A stretch of 64,000 nt of DNA from Amyloporia xantha. Taxonomy: Eukaryota > Basidiomycota > Agaricomycetes > Polyporales > Adustoporiaceae. A program made the translations under genes and the position numbers. The notes beneath the pieces were generated by a model. The model worked only from the letters and a program-made list of their open reading frames with translations. It was not told where the DNA came from and did no database searches. Shown in pieces: positions 1 to 10,965 of the stretch (position 1 is the first letter of the stretch; every line of letters starts with the position of its first letter). The DNA is taken from the NCBI GenBank assembly GCA_036971615.1, contig JAYKKR010000005.1:1302001-1366000 (forward strand), given 5' to 3'.

Positions 1-875
1 GGTTCTTTGGTGCTGGCGTCTCGTACAGGATGGTGGAATGCTCGAGGCTGCGCAGGTCGAACGCGCGTAAGCTCCCATCAGCACCAACGGACACGAAGAT
101 GTCGGTCGATCCGGGCAGCCACGCCACATCGTACACCTCGCGGTCGTGCGCAATGAGCTGCGTGATAGCCGTCGACGTGTCGATGTTCCACACCGTGCAC
201 GTCGTGTCGATCGACGACGTGACGACGAGACTCGGCGCCTTCTCGTTCCACGAAAAGTTGGTCAGCGGTGCCCCCGTCGAGTGGGTTTGCATCTTGCTCT
301 GCTATATCGCCGTGCACTCCGTGAGCACAAGCCCGGCCGAAGACAGTGAGCAGCGGTACGCACGCCAGAGAGAGCCGTCTTCAGAGTCAGTCGGTGGCCG
401 CTCGTGCTCGGCTGTCGACCCACGTACGCCGACGCCGTCGGCGACGCATCGCTCGAATACTCCCACACCCTCAGCGCATCGCCCGTCGTCGCCAGCAGCT
501 CGGACGACGGAGACACCTGTTGACTCCATGCATAGCCCGCCGCTGACGCCGGCTGCCATTGCAGGCTCGTCGCTGGATATCCATGATGTGCATCTACCAG
601 CGTCACGAAGTCAGGATACTCCGTATAGTCATCCTCGACCAACACCCGCTCGTCTTGCAAGCCCACGATCGCGATTCGATTCCGGTAGTCCTCCGTCAGC
701 GACGCGATTCCAAGGCGAAATGCTGATCGCGGCCGCGGTTGCTGTCCCGGCGCGACAGTCTTGCACCAGTCAAGGGCATATACGGGCCCTGATTTCCTTG
801 AGTTTCACAGGCGGGTGCGATTCACGACCGTTACTCACATGGCGCCTCGTATTGTAGCAAAGTTGTCTGGGTCAT
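1..875 (-). CDS. dcaf7: WD40 adaptor protein, DCAF7/WDR68 family (3' end cut by window edge)
   Basis: WD-repeat protein of the DCAF7/WDR68 (LWD/TTG1) family, in other organisms a scaffold for kinases and a substrate adaptor of DDB1-CUL4 ubiquitin ligases. Exons in coding order are 839-875, 364-788 and 1 to about 298/301; introns are 50 nt and about 62-65 nt. The start at 875 gives an N-terminus with the family hallmark EAPWPVYALDW, its Trp codon split by intron 1. Further family motifs are [29 protein letters not shown] and [13 protein letters not shown]. About 254 residues are visible; the family is about 340 long, so the last repeats lie beyond the left edge. The acceptor of intron 2 is ambiguous by 3 nt. 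Identity is confident from the motifs; the role is inferred from the family. Confidence 0.9.
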
Positions 876-1415
876 CGCGACCTGCGACAGGCGCGATGCT
901 TTCCAAGGGGATCTTGTGGATATTCGTTTCCGATGCGTGATGGGCTACTATCCGTTGAAAACACGATGATGAGGCCAGTGCAACTTTCGATAGTCTGGAA
1001 AGCAGGGCAATGTTGTGAAAGGTTCACAAATAAACTCGGACCTTGCTTACGCGCTCCTGTGCGCGTAGATGGATATCACGTGCAAAATATTCAAGCGTTT
1101 ATGCAATTGGCCAGGTATCTAGATCTCTGAAACGGTGACATTTGCATTTGAAACGCTCACATCCAATTATTAAATACAGGAAATGTAGACTTGCATTGGC
1201 TGATTGATGGATAGGAGACTAACGCAAACCGAGCTGTATGAAAAAGCATGCATTGCGTAGTGATTGGGAAAGGAACAAATAATGTATGATACAATAAGCG
1301 TTACAGCAAATGTGAGCGTGAGTAGGTCATTAAAGAGATCATTACGCCTGATACATGATATACAACAGCGAGCCAGCCCAGAGGAAGAGGAAATCAAGAG
1401 ACCCGCATGGCATGC
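876..1415. other. intergenic, no gene seen
   Basis: 540 bp between the start of the DCAF7-like gene and the stop of the sugar transporter. It must hold the promoter of the former and the 3' UTR of the latter. AT-rich in its second half; I see no coding signal or clear motif. Confidence 0.6.
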
Positions 1416-3626
1416 CTATGCATGTCCCGCTCCTCCCGGTGAATAGTGTTTTTCGCCAACCGCGCCCTCGTGCTCGTACAATGGTGGAAGATCCGCGACC
1501 TTCATGCGGAAGAAGTACTTCTTGATATTGTGTGGCAGCGCCTTGAGCTGGTAAGCCGCGTGCGTATGTGATGGCACGGAGAACACCTGGTCGAGTTCTT
1601 CGAGTGATAGTGCTTTCGTTTCGGGGACAAACAGCAGGATCATGATGAAGCCGAAGACGTTCCACGCCGCATACCATCCGAACGCTCCCTGTGGCTTGAA
1701 CGCGCCGAGCAATGGCGGGAAGGTGATAGCGATAATGAAGTTGCTGAAGGAGGCAAGATTAGCGATGAGAGAAGATCCGACTGAAGGCAAGTACTCACAA
1801 GAACCACAGGACAGCGGTCGAGAAGGACATGCCGATATCACGGACATACAACGGGTAGGCCTCAGCAGAGTACGTGAATGGGACAGGCCCTTCTCCGGGC
1901 GAGTACGCAATCGTGTAAAGGTAGATGCCCAAAGCGACAACGGCCAACTGAGCGTTGCCTTTTGGAATGTAGAACGAAAATCCGGTCATGAGCAGGAAGA
2001 TCGCCATCAGGGGGAATGTCGTCAACAACAGGTTGCGGCGTCCGAACGTGTCGATGGTCCAAATTGCGGGGAACGCAAACACCCAGTTGAGCATTCCGAA
2101 GCCCCATGACGCGATGAGTGCAGTCTGGTTAGAGAAACCAGCGTCGGCGAAGATGTTCGACGAATAGTAGGCAATGACGTTGATTCCACAGAACTGCTGC
2201 ATGAACATAACGATGAAGGACGCCTGGGTAGCTCGGCGGTTCCTGGGCACAGTGAACAGTTCCTTGAAACGGTTACGACCGCTGAAAGTCTCAGCCTCGG
2301 CTTCCAACATGACATGAATATCTACGAAATGGTCAGCTTTCTACAATGAGAGGTAGAGTAACTCAATACACACAGTACAGGTCACGAGCCGCTTGTATCG
2401 GACTGTTGCGCAGACGTAGGAGGGAATCGTACGCCTGGTCATAGCGACCTTTGGACATCAACCAACGTGGCGACTCCGGGCACAAGTAGACCTGCGCAGC
2501 AATGAAAATAGCAGGAATACCAGCCTATATAATGGCCTCATCAAAAACAATTCCTACACCAACAATGTGTGTACTTACGCTGCCAAGCATAAGCCGCCAG
2601 TTCAAACCCTTGATGTTGTGCCTGTCCGCGACTTTGTAGAAGGCAAGATCGCAGACGTAGCCAAACATAATACCGAAAGCGGTCCACAGTTGCCTACAAG
2701 ACGTTGGTAAAGCACCTCGAGACAAATGGGCGGAGGACTACTTACCACATCATTACAAGCGCGCCCCGGATAATTGGTGGAGCGCACTCTGCAGCATACA
2801 CAGGCACAGTAGCACTCTTAGGACCGATCCCGAAACCGAGGAAGAAACGGGCAATGAACAAATGCCACCAGGTGTTGGTAAGGCCTTGCCATATGCAAGT
2901 GATAAACGAAACCAAGGCGGCGATGAAAATGGTCCCACGACGTCCGAAACGTCTGTTCATTGGGGCTGATACCCAAGATCCGATGACACCACAGCACAGC
3001 TGCGACCATAGTCAGAAGAATTTGCTAATCAACGGATCGGCGCAACTCACATAAGGCGCAGAGTTCACGAGACCAAGCAGCCATTGATTGCGGCTCGCGT
3101 TACCGGAATTTTGCGGAATTCCAAATTGCGGGGCGAAAAACAAGTTGGCACCATTAATAACCGCTTCGTCCATCTGTTGCGGTTAAAATTAAGTGAGCAT
3201 CTATGTGCACGATGCGAAAAGTAGAAGGAAACCACGTACACCCTGAACGGCAGCAGCCATGGAACATAGGATTACAAGATAATACAATTGCTTAGGTTGA
3301 CGCCACTTGTGCGTTACCTCCCTGCGAAGGACGTTCCTGTCCTCATCATCAAGGAGAGGCAGCGTTTCGAAGGCAGAGGGGTCTTGAGCCACGAGAGCAC
3401 CCTTCTGGAATGTGTCTGAGAGATGACCGAGGCCGTGGCTCTTGGCGAAGGCAGCGGCGTCGGCAATGAGTTGATCATGAGGAATGCCCTCGAGTGGGTT
3501 CGCGAGCTTCGCGTTCGGATTGCTGGCGACGTTGACTCGGTCGAGATGTTTGATCTCTTGCTTCGAAGAGTCGTCCGAAACCGAGTCAGCTTTTACGCTA
3601 GCGGCCTTTTCGGACAGCGACATCAT
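1416..3626 (-). CDS. MFS sugar transporter (Sugar_tr family)
   Basis: Proton-coupled sugar or polyol transporter of the plasma membrane. Exons are 3240-3626, 3051-3173, 2746-2999, 2579-2693, 2374-2524, 1799-2321 and 1416-1743: 626 residues and stop. A hydrophilic N-terminus of about 110 residues precedes 12 predicted helices. Signature motifs include [10 protein letters not shown] in loop 2-3, [20 protein letters not shown] before the central loop, a [12 protein letters not shown] segment, [15 protein letters not shown] in helix 7, [10 protein letters not shown], and [16 protein letters not shown] after helix 12. The [20 protein letters not shown] segment is typical of fungal inositol/hexose-type carriers, but the substrate cannot be read from sequence. 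ATG at 3626 is followed directly by a second ATG. A TATA box lies 133 bp upstream. Confidence 0.93.
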
Positions 3627-3758
3627 AGAAGTTCGTGAAAAATGCGTGAAGTAAAAGGAGGATAGGGGTTGGGGTGGCAGGTAGTCCAAGTAGGCGTCCA
3701 GAGAAATGGACGTCGACGGAAAAGACAGGAACAAAGAGTGGCATTGTGGGGAGGGGCC

Positions 3759-3765
3759 TTTTATA
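3759..3765 (-). promoter_or_regulatory. TATA box of the sugar transporter gene
   Basis: TATAAAA on the minus strand, within CATATAAAAGGCCCC, about 133 bp upstream of the transporter ATG. Spacing and sequence fit a fungal core promoter. Confidence 0.55.
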
Positions 3766-6143
3766 TGTTGCCGAAGCGAGGGTGTTGAGTATCAGAAGAC
3801 TCCACATGCGTTAGCGCCCCGTGTGGCAGATCGAGCGGGCGCCAATAGGATTGGGGGTTCCCATCACAGGAACCGCCTAAAGAAGCGGCCGGCCCCGCTG
3901 CCGTGTGGAGTACCCCATATGCCCCACGTGTCGTTGCTGTTGCTACCCCACCAAGCTCCAGTTCGGGGACGTAAACGTCGCCCCCTCTTCCCCTCTCCGC
4001 TGGCCTTATCCCGCCCACCGTCAGCTGCACACCCCGACCTCGCTGTCCGAAGGCTTGTCCTCGATGGCGTCTCGCTGGCCGTCATCCGCCGTGAAAGCTG
4101 TTTATCTTTGGCTGCCCTCCGACTCCGCGCTAGTGGCATCATGGTCCGACTCAGCGGCCGTCTAAGCTCCGGCGGTTCCAGCCGGCATTATTCTCCCGAA
4201 GATGCCATCGTCATCACCGACCTCCTCTGAGATGTTGTAATCCCACATACCATTTTTCCGTTTCCATTCCACATACCATTCGTCATGTTCACCGCCAGCA
4301 GTGGATCTGCTCACTGCGTCACAGCGCTCTAGAATCTCCGTTTCTCCCATTTGCACAAATGACTGGTAAATGTCGGGGGACCCTGACAAGTCTTACGATT
4401 TTCCTGCCGAATAGTCCTTCAACGATCGAGATCAAACCACTGCTTGGCCCTGGCGATATACATTCTTAGCTTTTTGCGGCAACAGTGCGCAGCGCTCAAT
4501 TGTCTTACGTTAGCTTCCATACATCGTAAACACAAAAGGTTTATTTACGGCCCGCACCTTGACTGTTATGCAGGAGGAACGGAGTGTCAGCACTGCATGT
4601 CGTCAAACATATGCATGTGCGTCTAAGGGCGCCAAGCTACCGGCTCTAGCGCCACCCGTCGGGAGTTGCAGTCGATATCCAAATTAGGAGTCAGAGACTT
4701 CCCGGCCCGACACTCCGATGTCAGGTGGCCTGCGTCTCCAAGTTCCGCCGAGCTCTGATTGGCTCAGCGCTCAGGAGATAACCCTCGCAAGATCGCACGC
4801 AGTCCGACAATCGTCGACTGGCGAGCTTGTTCAAGTTCTTGACAGGCTGCACATGCACATGTCTGTACAGCAGGGACGAACAGTGCTAGTCATATTCAGC
4901 CGGGTCGATCGCGCAAATGATAAACTCATGGTGGGTCACTTGAACGCTGAAATCTTGCCAGTCCGACAGTTAAGTATAGATCTCCGCATCAGCAGGGACG
5001 GCGGACATCTTCCCGCTGAGGGGCGTGGTTGGTAAACACCGCTCTGTAATCGGCATGAGACCCGAAAGCACAGCGCACGGCTGGGATGCCGTATTGCGAT
5101 CAGGCACCTTACATATACACTCCCGCAGAACACTCCGTTCTGATGGACGCGATAGGACTGCGCATCCCCAGCGGGCGAGCGCTGACGGCCTTGCCACGCT
5201 CTTCGGATATCACATACCCTACTTACTCCCGTTCCCTCGCTCGCTCGCCTCGTGCGGGCTAAGTTTGATTGCTCTCGCCTGACAGCGTGAGACGGCGAGG
5301 GCGGATTAATGGCGTGAGCAGCGCCATGGCATTTGACATCGGGGGCGAAGAAGAGGGCAGTGTCTGGCCCGTCGAAGCTCGCCAAGGGTCGAATAAAGTT
5401 TTCTTCAGCGAGAGAGAGAGTTCGGCCAGGAAGCATACAAGCAATTCCCCAGGGCTCCTCGAGGCTTGCCAGGTTGCACGGCCCTAACACAGGTACATGT
5501 CTGCGAGTCTGGTCCAGACACAAGGCACTCGTCAGGGGTTCGCCCACCTTCGCTGCACTTGCTGCCACACGTTCATTTCGGCATGAGCATTCAGGAGGAC
5601 CTGACGGGAAGGTGGCGGAACGCTGGACGGCGGCAGCTTCGAGCATCATTTAACAAGCAGAAGTCACTTCCGGGGGCAACTTGTAGCAATTCGAATTTGT
5701 CGAGACGCACCTTCTTTACTTCTCCGAGGCTATCGGGGACGCCGTGATCCAGCTATGACGGTCTCCTTACTTCATGCAAAAGCTGTGGTGTGCGAAGCGG
5801 AACAGAACCACACGGGTTTCCACGGATGAGCCTCCTAGTCGCTCGTCCAGAATAGCTTCGAGCACGGGCGTCCGGACTGGTATGACACCCAAATCACCAC
5901 AGGCGTATCGTAATCTAGCTGCGGTGGGAACATCTACAGATGTGGAGAGAAGTGAGTGTGGGTTACGCTTCTATCCCACCCCGTGGGGTCAACGGCGGAA
6001 CAGATGTGTAAACACTCCTGGTTGTTGTAATGCGGCATAAATAACAACATTCCCACGCACATCGAAGCTGCCATAGGAGGATATCCGAATCCTCCCAAAG
6101 CCGCGCTGATATCAGCCAGTTATCTTCAAAAGCACTAGAGATG
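3766..6143. other. long upstream region without a supported gene
   Basis: About 2.4 kb with open frames in several phases but none with convincing protein-like composition, splice logic or recognisable motifs. The longest is a minus-strand frame at 4936-5649 (237 codons) rich in Arg, Ser and Cys; its composition resembles a GC-rich shadow frame rather than a protein. The first kilobase is probably the transporter promoter. Confidence 0.5.
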
Positions 6144-6161
6144 CATCAGCAAAAGTGCAGA
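6144..6161 (+). repeat. left terminal inverted repeat of the MITE-like element
   Basis: 18 bp, exact reverse complement of 6286-6303; the match stops abruptly on both sides. Confidence 0.85.
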
Positions 6162-6285
6162 TTGCCGGCAACCTCCGTTAAGCTTTACATGGGATTATAT
6201 AGGTTTTCAATAGGTTGCCTGGGTTTATCTACGATTATCAACGATTATCTACGGTTACAACTACATTATCTATGATTATCTACAG

Positions 6286-6303
6286 TCTGCACTTTTGCTG
6301 ATG
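6286..6303 (-). repeat. right terminal inverted repeat of the MITE-like element
   Basis: 18 bp, exact reverse complement of 6144-6161. Confidence 0.85.
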
Positions 6304-7368
6304 TGATAGGACGCACTAGACCACTTGGATTGCAGCCGCAGGCAATATGAAATTCTTCGAGGCCAAAGTTATGTCAATGCTGTACTGAGCCGCAGGTCCA
6401 GCCCCAGCCTGTCGAGATTTTCCAGGGCAGATCGCCTAACAAATTCAAAAAAAACTCAACACCGACTTTCCCTTTTTTAAGCCAGCTTGACCTAAAACAT
6501 CTCGTACAAGAACCTGCACCGACCGTTGCGTGCGAGAATACAGTATGTCAACGCGTACGAAGTACTGCCCTTACTTATCACGCTGTCGTTCGAAGGTCGT
6601 TATAAACACCGTGATCTAGTCTTCATGCAATCACGACTGATCACATTGAGGTAGCTTCGAAATCTCAAAAGTGAGAGCTCGAGTTGCTGATGGTCGAGAA
6701 CATGCAAGCACGAACAAAGTATCACCAATTGGAACATTTAATTGCGAACAAAATACACGTAGCACGGGCAACAATCTACAGCACGTGTATTTACTTTCAT
6801 GGCAGCAAGCAAGAAGTCATACTAGGAAGCAGTCCATGAGCGACAGAAGTCATGTAGAATAGAGATTTTTGGCAATGATGACAGCGCGACCGAAGGCAAA
6901 TGCAATAGATAACGTAACATCGACGCAGAAGCGGGACAACTGAGGAGAGTCGGTAGGAAAGGGAAAGGGGAGCAGTTGATGTTGCAGTATCGGACGTCGA
7001 AGTCGATGAAGAGAGTCGGAGCATTCGCAATTGCGGCGTGGCGCAACCTCTTACCATTGATGGCGAGACCCCAGAGTCGAGACAAGGGCATACAGGAGGG
7101 TGAGATGAGGGAAGACTGTCGCCTAAGAGTCGATTGACAAGATCAGAAGGGATGTATCGAAAGGGACTCCGTCAAGTCGCCTAGTTCTTGATCTTGGCCT
7201 TGCGCCTTGAGCCATACATTCACAGCTTCGAGTCGGATGAGGTTAGGGAATAGGTCCGTGAATCTTCCTGTCGATGACGTAATACTGATAACATAACGGT
7301 GAGGGTAGAGCTGCATCTTGGGGTCGAATGATGAGGAAAGATAAGGTATGTCTGAGGGTGAGAACGTT
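6304..7368. other. intergenic / probable 3' UTR region
   Basis: Roughly 1 kb between the MITE-like element and the stop of the 167-residue gene. A minus-strand frame at 7143-7460 overlaps the end of that gene in another phase. It looks partly protein-like, so an alternative 3' end of the gene cannot be excluded. Confidence 0.4.
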
Positions 7369-8111
7369 TTAGTCGGTTTGAACCATTTCAATAGCGCCGC
7401 ATTGTTCGCAGTGAGCCCACATCGTCCTCTGGCCATTGAGTCCCGGTGAGCAAGCAACACGGAGCTTGGGAATCTGCGAACAATCTTGGCTGTTGATGAA
7501 GGAAACGATACAAAAGGAAATCAGCATACTTCATAGGGATAATAGGAGTGAAATTAATGAGAAGACGGGACGAAGCGCCGCCTACCGAAAGAAGGACGAA
7601 GACTCACCCGTGGTGTGTAAACGAAGTGCTTTTTGGTTGGAGAAGACCGACGGATCGTGCAGCGTCGCCGGTGGCGAAGTCGAATGGATTTTGCGAACCA
7701 AGGTAACCTGGGTCATCGTTTGGATAGAGGTCGAACATGGGATACATTGAGGCTGGATGAAAATCTTCAGTCAGACAGCATAATGGACAAGCGCATTCGA
7801 CTGACGAGAATTACGGGGCGAATTGGACGCAGTCGATGACGAATAACTGGCGTTAGAGGGAAGACGGGTATGGAACGGCTGCATGGGGATGAAGAGAGGC
7901 TCAAGCTGATAAACAGAAGCATCCGACATAGCAACGTCGGTGTCGAGCTCAGTGTTCGGGAAGGCAACGAGCTTGGGCTGCTTCAAGTTCTACAAGTACA
8001 TGTATGCGTTAGGATACGCGACTTGTGACGTGATGACGCGCCAGGCAATTAACTGACCATGGGCATGTCAACTGCCTCATCCTCGAAGTCCATTTTTCTT
8101 TTGACGGCCAT
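7369..8111 (-). CDS. conserved-looking small protein of unknown function, C-terminal CxxC
   Basis: I do not recognise the family. Four exons (8058-8111, 7806-7989, 7608-7752, 7369-7489) splice cleanly into 167 residues. The N-terminus has a basic patch (AVKRKMDFEDEAVDMPM), followed by a Ser/Pro/Asn-rich disordered middle and a compact tail containing KLRVACSPGLNG and MWAHCEQCGAIEMVQTD. The tail has an HCEQCG element that could bind metal if paired with the upstream Cys residues (DCS, VACS). Donors are GTCAGT, GTCAGT and GTGAGT; acceptors are TAG, CAG and CAG. The first ATG in frame is at 8111. There is no signal peptide or membrane segment. It may be a small nuclear or cytosolic regulator, but that is only inference. 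Confidence 0.6.
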
Positions 8112-9117
8112 GGCGACTGAAGGGACGGTGTAGATGAGATAGGGGAGGCTGGATAAGACTACCTGAGCGCGAGCGTCAGGGGGGGAAGTAAGAGGGGGTG
8201 GGAGGATCCCTCGGTCGAAAACCTGGATCATATAACCCCATTATTTGCGCATGTTTATTCTGGGCAAAATCGGACACTATAGCTTCCAAAGATGGGACGT
8301 AATATACCGGCGTTCTTCGGCGAGCAACAGGAAGGGTTCTGATTGGCTGAGTCCTGCTTACCGCCCAAGATTGAACCTCCGCAAGGTTTCATCAGAGGGA
8401 GGTTTGAACCTTTCGATCTGGCTGTGACGCGGCATGACATAGCTCATATTCAGTACTGGTCACCAGTCACGCCTGTTCTAGGAAGACGGATTGACCCGGC
8501 GAACGAATAGCGAACGGGGGTATCAAATTGCGGTTCACTATTGAGCCCAATACGCACCGATATCGAAGGCACTCCACGACTTCCTTAGACCGGTATGTCT
8601 GGCCCAGTCTGGGGGATCGTAAAAGGGTCCTACGGCCAGGACCAGACCACACTTCAACTAAACCTGACGTGCTCACCTTTGATTGATATGACCAGGCTAC
8701 AACACTAGGTAGATAGCTGCGAGCTTCCAGCGGACACAAGGCGCTCCCGGTCGGGATACAACTAGAGCGCTATCTGGTGACATGGCCAGCCGATCCCTGC
8801 ACTGCATCTAGAAGGTCACATTGCCATCACTGTCGACGTCAGAGGATATCAACAAGTCACCGAAGAACCAGGCATACGACAATGCAATGTGTCAATTCAA
8901 GTGTTACAGCCCACAGTAGATGGCAGCTGTTCGCATCGTAACTTCTGGAAAAGCACACTGTCACTCCCAAACTCGCAGTGACATCTGCAGCCCAATAATA
9001 TTACAAGATATCCGATATATCCAGGACACTACATGGTCTTAGGGGTTCATATTATCAGCTCTACAGCAATTTCGAGATGCATATACAAATCTTACATGTA
9101 ACGCAGTGACCACAAGG
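8112..9117. other. intergenic, nothing recognised
   Basis: About 1 kb containing the promoter of the 167-residue gene and the 3' flank of APQ12. I see no coding exon, tRNA or repeat. Confidence 0.5.
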
Positions 9118-9939
9118 TCACCTCGAATTTGCATTCGTGCGCGCTTTCCTCTTTGCATTCCTGCTGGGCTGCTTTCTTGCGGAATCCATCTGTGGGTCGA
9201 CCTCATCCTGTCCCTCGCCTTGCATACCTTGACTGAACTCATTTGCTACGCCCTTCGCAGCCTCCCACCAACCCGATCCGGTCGCAGCGCCGAAAATGTC
9301 CCCCACAATCTTTTGTATGCTCTCTCCGACGCCCTCGCTGCCATCGTCGTGTGCATTCTCGTTGTACTGCCACTCCTGGTGACGATCCCATGACTCCCAT
9401 GCCTTTGGACGAGGGGCCTGCTGCTTCTGAGTGCGAGAACGCCAAGACCTGGATTGTCGGGTTGATCGCGAACCGTCCGCCGCAGTTTGCCCTTGGCCGT
9501 TGATCATATCCATGATCAAGGCCCCAACAGTCGGCAGGATTCCTGCCCCTCCAAACAGTCCCCCTACGCCGTTGTCCCCGTTTGCATTTGCGTTCCCGAG
9601 CATCCAGCCCGCACCCGCCGCCACTGCGGATAGAATAGTACCCCATTTTGCAAACCATATACCCGTTCGGATCATCCAGCTTGTGGTACGATAGAAGCTG
9701 ACAAGGGCGAGGTATGCAGCAAGCAGCGTTATGAGCGGCGGCAAGATTACTTGCGCATCCCATGATGATATACGGGAGGATGCTAGAGCTTTCACTAGTG
9801 AAAAGAGGGATGTGAAAAGGGAAATTGAATGCGACACGAGGGACACTAGTATGTCGTAGGCGTTTGGCGGAAGGACTGATGCTAAGTAGTCCAGTAGAGG
9901 GTCGAGAAACTGAGGAAGATCCACATCAGGGGTGTCCAT
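9118..9939 (-). CDS. APQ12: APQ12-like nuclear pore assembly protein
   Basis: Single-exon gene of 273 residues resembling fungal APQ12 (Pfam nuclear pore assembly and biogenesis family). In yeast this nuclear envelope/ER membrane protein is needed for pore biogenesis, mRNA export and membrane fluidity. Hydrophobic segments lie near residues 20-50, 60-85 and 88-115, with PLITLLAAYLALVSFYRTTS and IRTGIWFAKWGTILSAVAAG carrying the family look. The C-terminal 150 residues are hydrophilic and low in order, with an Arg/Ser-rich patch and a strongly basic end (RNAKRKARTNANSR) that could serve as a nuclear targeting signal. Yeast APQ12 is shorter; the long tail is usual in basidiomycetes. The assignment rests on pattern resemblance, not on a search. 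Confidence 0.7.
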   Translation of the reverse strand: MDTPDVDLPQFLDPLLDYLASVLPPNAYDILVSLVSHSISLFTSLFSLVKALASSRISSWDAQVILPPLITLLAAYLALVSFYRTTSWMIRTGIWFAKWGTILSAVAAGAGWMLGNANANGDNGVGGLFGGAGILPTVGALIMDMINGQGQTAADGSRSTRQSRSWRSRTQKQQAPRPKAWESWDRHQEWQYNENAHDDGSEGVGESIQKIVGDIFGAATGSGWWEAAKGVANEFSQGMQGEGQDEVDPQMDSARKQPSRNAKRKARTNANSR

Positions 9940-10220
9940 GCTCAGGTATTTAGTTGAGAAGCAGGCAAAAAGAAAGCTGGCTTGAGATAAACCCTCAGAA
10001 GATGGTGAAAGGACCCAGAGTTAGACTGCAGCCGAACACGACCGCCTCCTGGAAAGAGTACACTTGCGCAGTGTTGCCGTGTGGCTAGTCACGTGCTGTA
10101 TCGTCCGACCTTGCATTCGCTGAGTCTGACGATCTGACTTTCTCAGGCGACCCTCGAGCGCTCTGACTAACCTCTACACACTCGAGTCCGTCTTCTGTCC
10201 CCACATCCCTCACCACCACC

Positions 10221-10965
10221 ATGTCAGGAGCAGCTGCATCCGCTGGCGCATCCAAATTCCAGGCGTTCATGAACCACCCTGCAGGTGCGCGCCGTTTTTG
10301 CTAGCGGAGGCGATCTGCAGCTGACAGAAATACTATTCGCGCAACTACCCTCGGTGGCATTCCATTATCCTCAGGCCCGAAGACCGTGTTCTTCTGGGCC
10401 CCGGTCATGAAGTGGTGTCTCGTCGCTGCCGGTCTTAAAGACCTATCGCGGCCCGCTGACAAGCTCAGTGTCTCTCAAAACCTTGGTATGTGACGGCTTT
10501 ACAGCAATTTGTATGCTCCATATGGACTGATGTTTATCTATAATATCTTCTCTCGTCTTCAAATTGCTGGGTCTGCACTGCTGGGATTACTCTGATGCTG
10601 GATTGATGTACCTTTAGCTCTGACCGCTACAGGTTTCATCTGGGTGCGCTACTCTTTCGTCATCACACCCGTCAACTACAGTCTCGCCGCCGTAAGTCTA
10701 TCTGTTCTAATGCCTCATCCTGTCTGCAACCAATTCTCCTTGTACAGGTCAATCTCTTCGTTGGCAGCAGCGGTCTGGCCCAGCTTGCGCGCGTCTGGCA
10801 GTGCGTATTCATTTCCGGAACCATCCACGTGGATAAGTTCTCACTATAGACAATTGCAGCTACCGAAAGACACAACAGGATCCTATCGCGGAAATGTTCG
10901 GTCCATCATCTGTCGCTGATAAGGTCACAACTCAGGAAGCGGGACCTGTTACTGCGGCGGCATGA
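10221..10965 (+). CDS. MPC2: mitochondrial pyruvate carrier subunit (MPC2/MPC3 type)
   Basis: Subunit of the inner-membrane heterodimer that imports pyruvate into mitochondria. Exons 10221-10284, 10375-10485, 10618-10691, 10748-10800 and 10860-10965 give 135 residues, close to the usual length. Family features in order are FMNHPAGPKTVFFWAPVMKW, a LVAAGLKDLSRP segment, SVSQNLALTATGFIWVRYS and the paired Pro/Asn region ITPVNYSLAAVNLFVG. A short hydrophilic tail ends in TAAA. ATG at 10221 follows a CACCACCACC leader. The partner MPC1 is not in this window. Confidence 0.93.

Larger units (their letters stand above)
6144..6303. mobile_element. 160 bp MITE-like element with perfect 18 bp terminal inverted repeats
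   Basis: The 18 bp at 6144-6161 (CATCAGCAAAAGTGCAGA) and at 6286-6303 are exact reverse complements. The interior is AT-rich, cannot code, and contains about five imperfect copies of ATTATCTACG at 6223-6284. Size, perfect ends and lack of coding capacity are typical of a miniature inverted-repeat transposable element. The CAG...CTG termini would suit a hAT- or CACTA-like parent, but I find no convincing target-site duplication (only TG on both sides), so the superfamily is open. No second copy was noticed in this window. Confidence 0.7.

Noticed and set aside
30..857. 275-codon plus-strand frame.
   Set aside because: Antisense shadow of the DCAF7-like gene, whose spliced motifs on the minus strand are unmistakable.
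3706..4230. 174-codon plus-strand open frame overlapping the sugar transporter promoter.
   Set aside because: It covers the TATA box and 5' UTR of a well-supported gene and has no protein-like features.
4936..5649. 237-codon minus-strand open frame.
   Set aside because: Composition (many Arg, Ser, Cys, Pro without hydrophobic pattern) looks like a GC-rich non-coding frame; no motif, no splice context.
7143..7460. 105-codon minus frame overlapping the end of the 167-residue gene, with partly protein-like sequence.
   Set aside because: It needs a different phase from the spliced gene, and no good donor-acceptor pair links them; kept only as a possible alternative 3' end.
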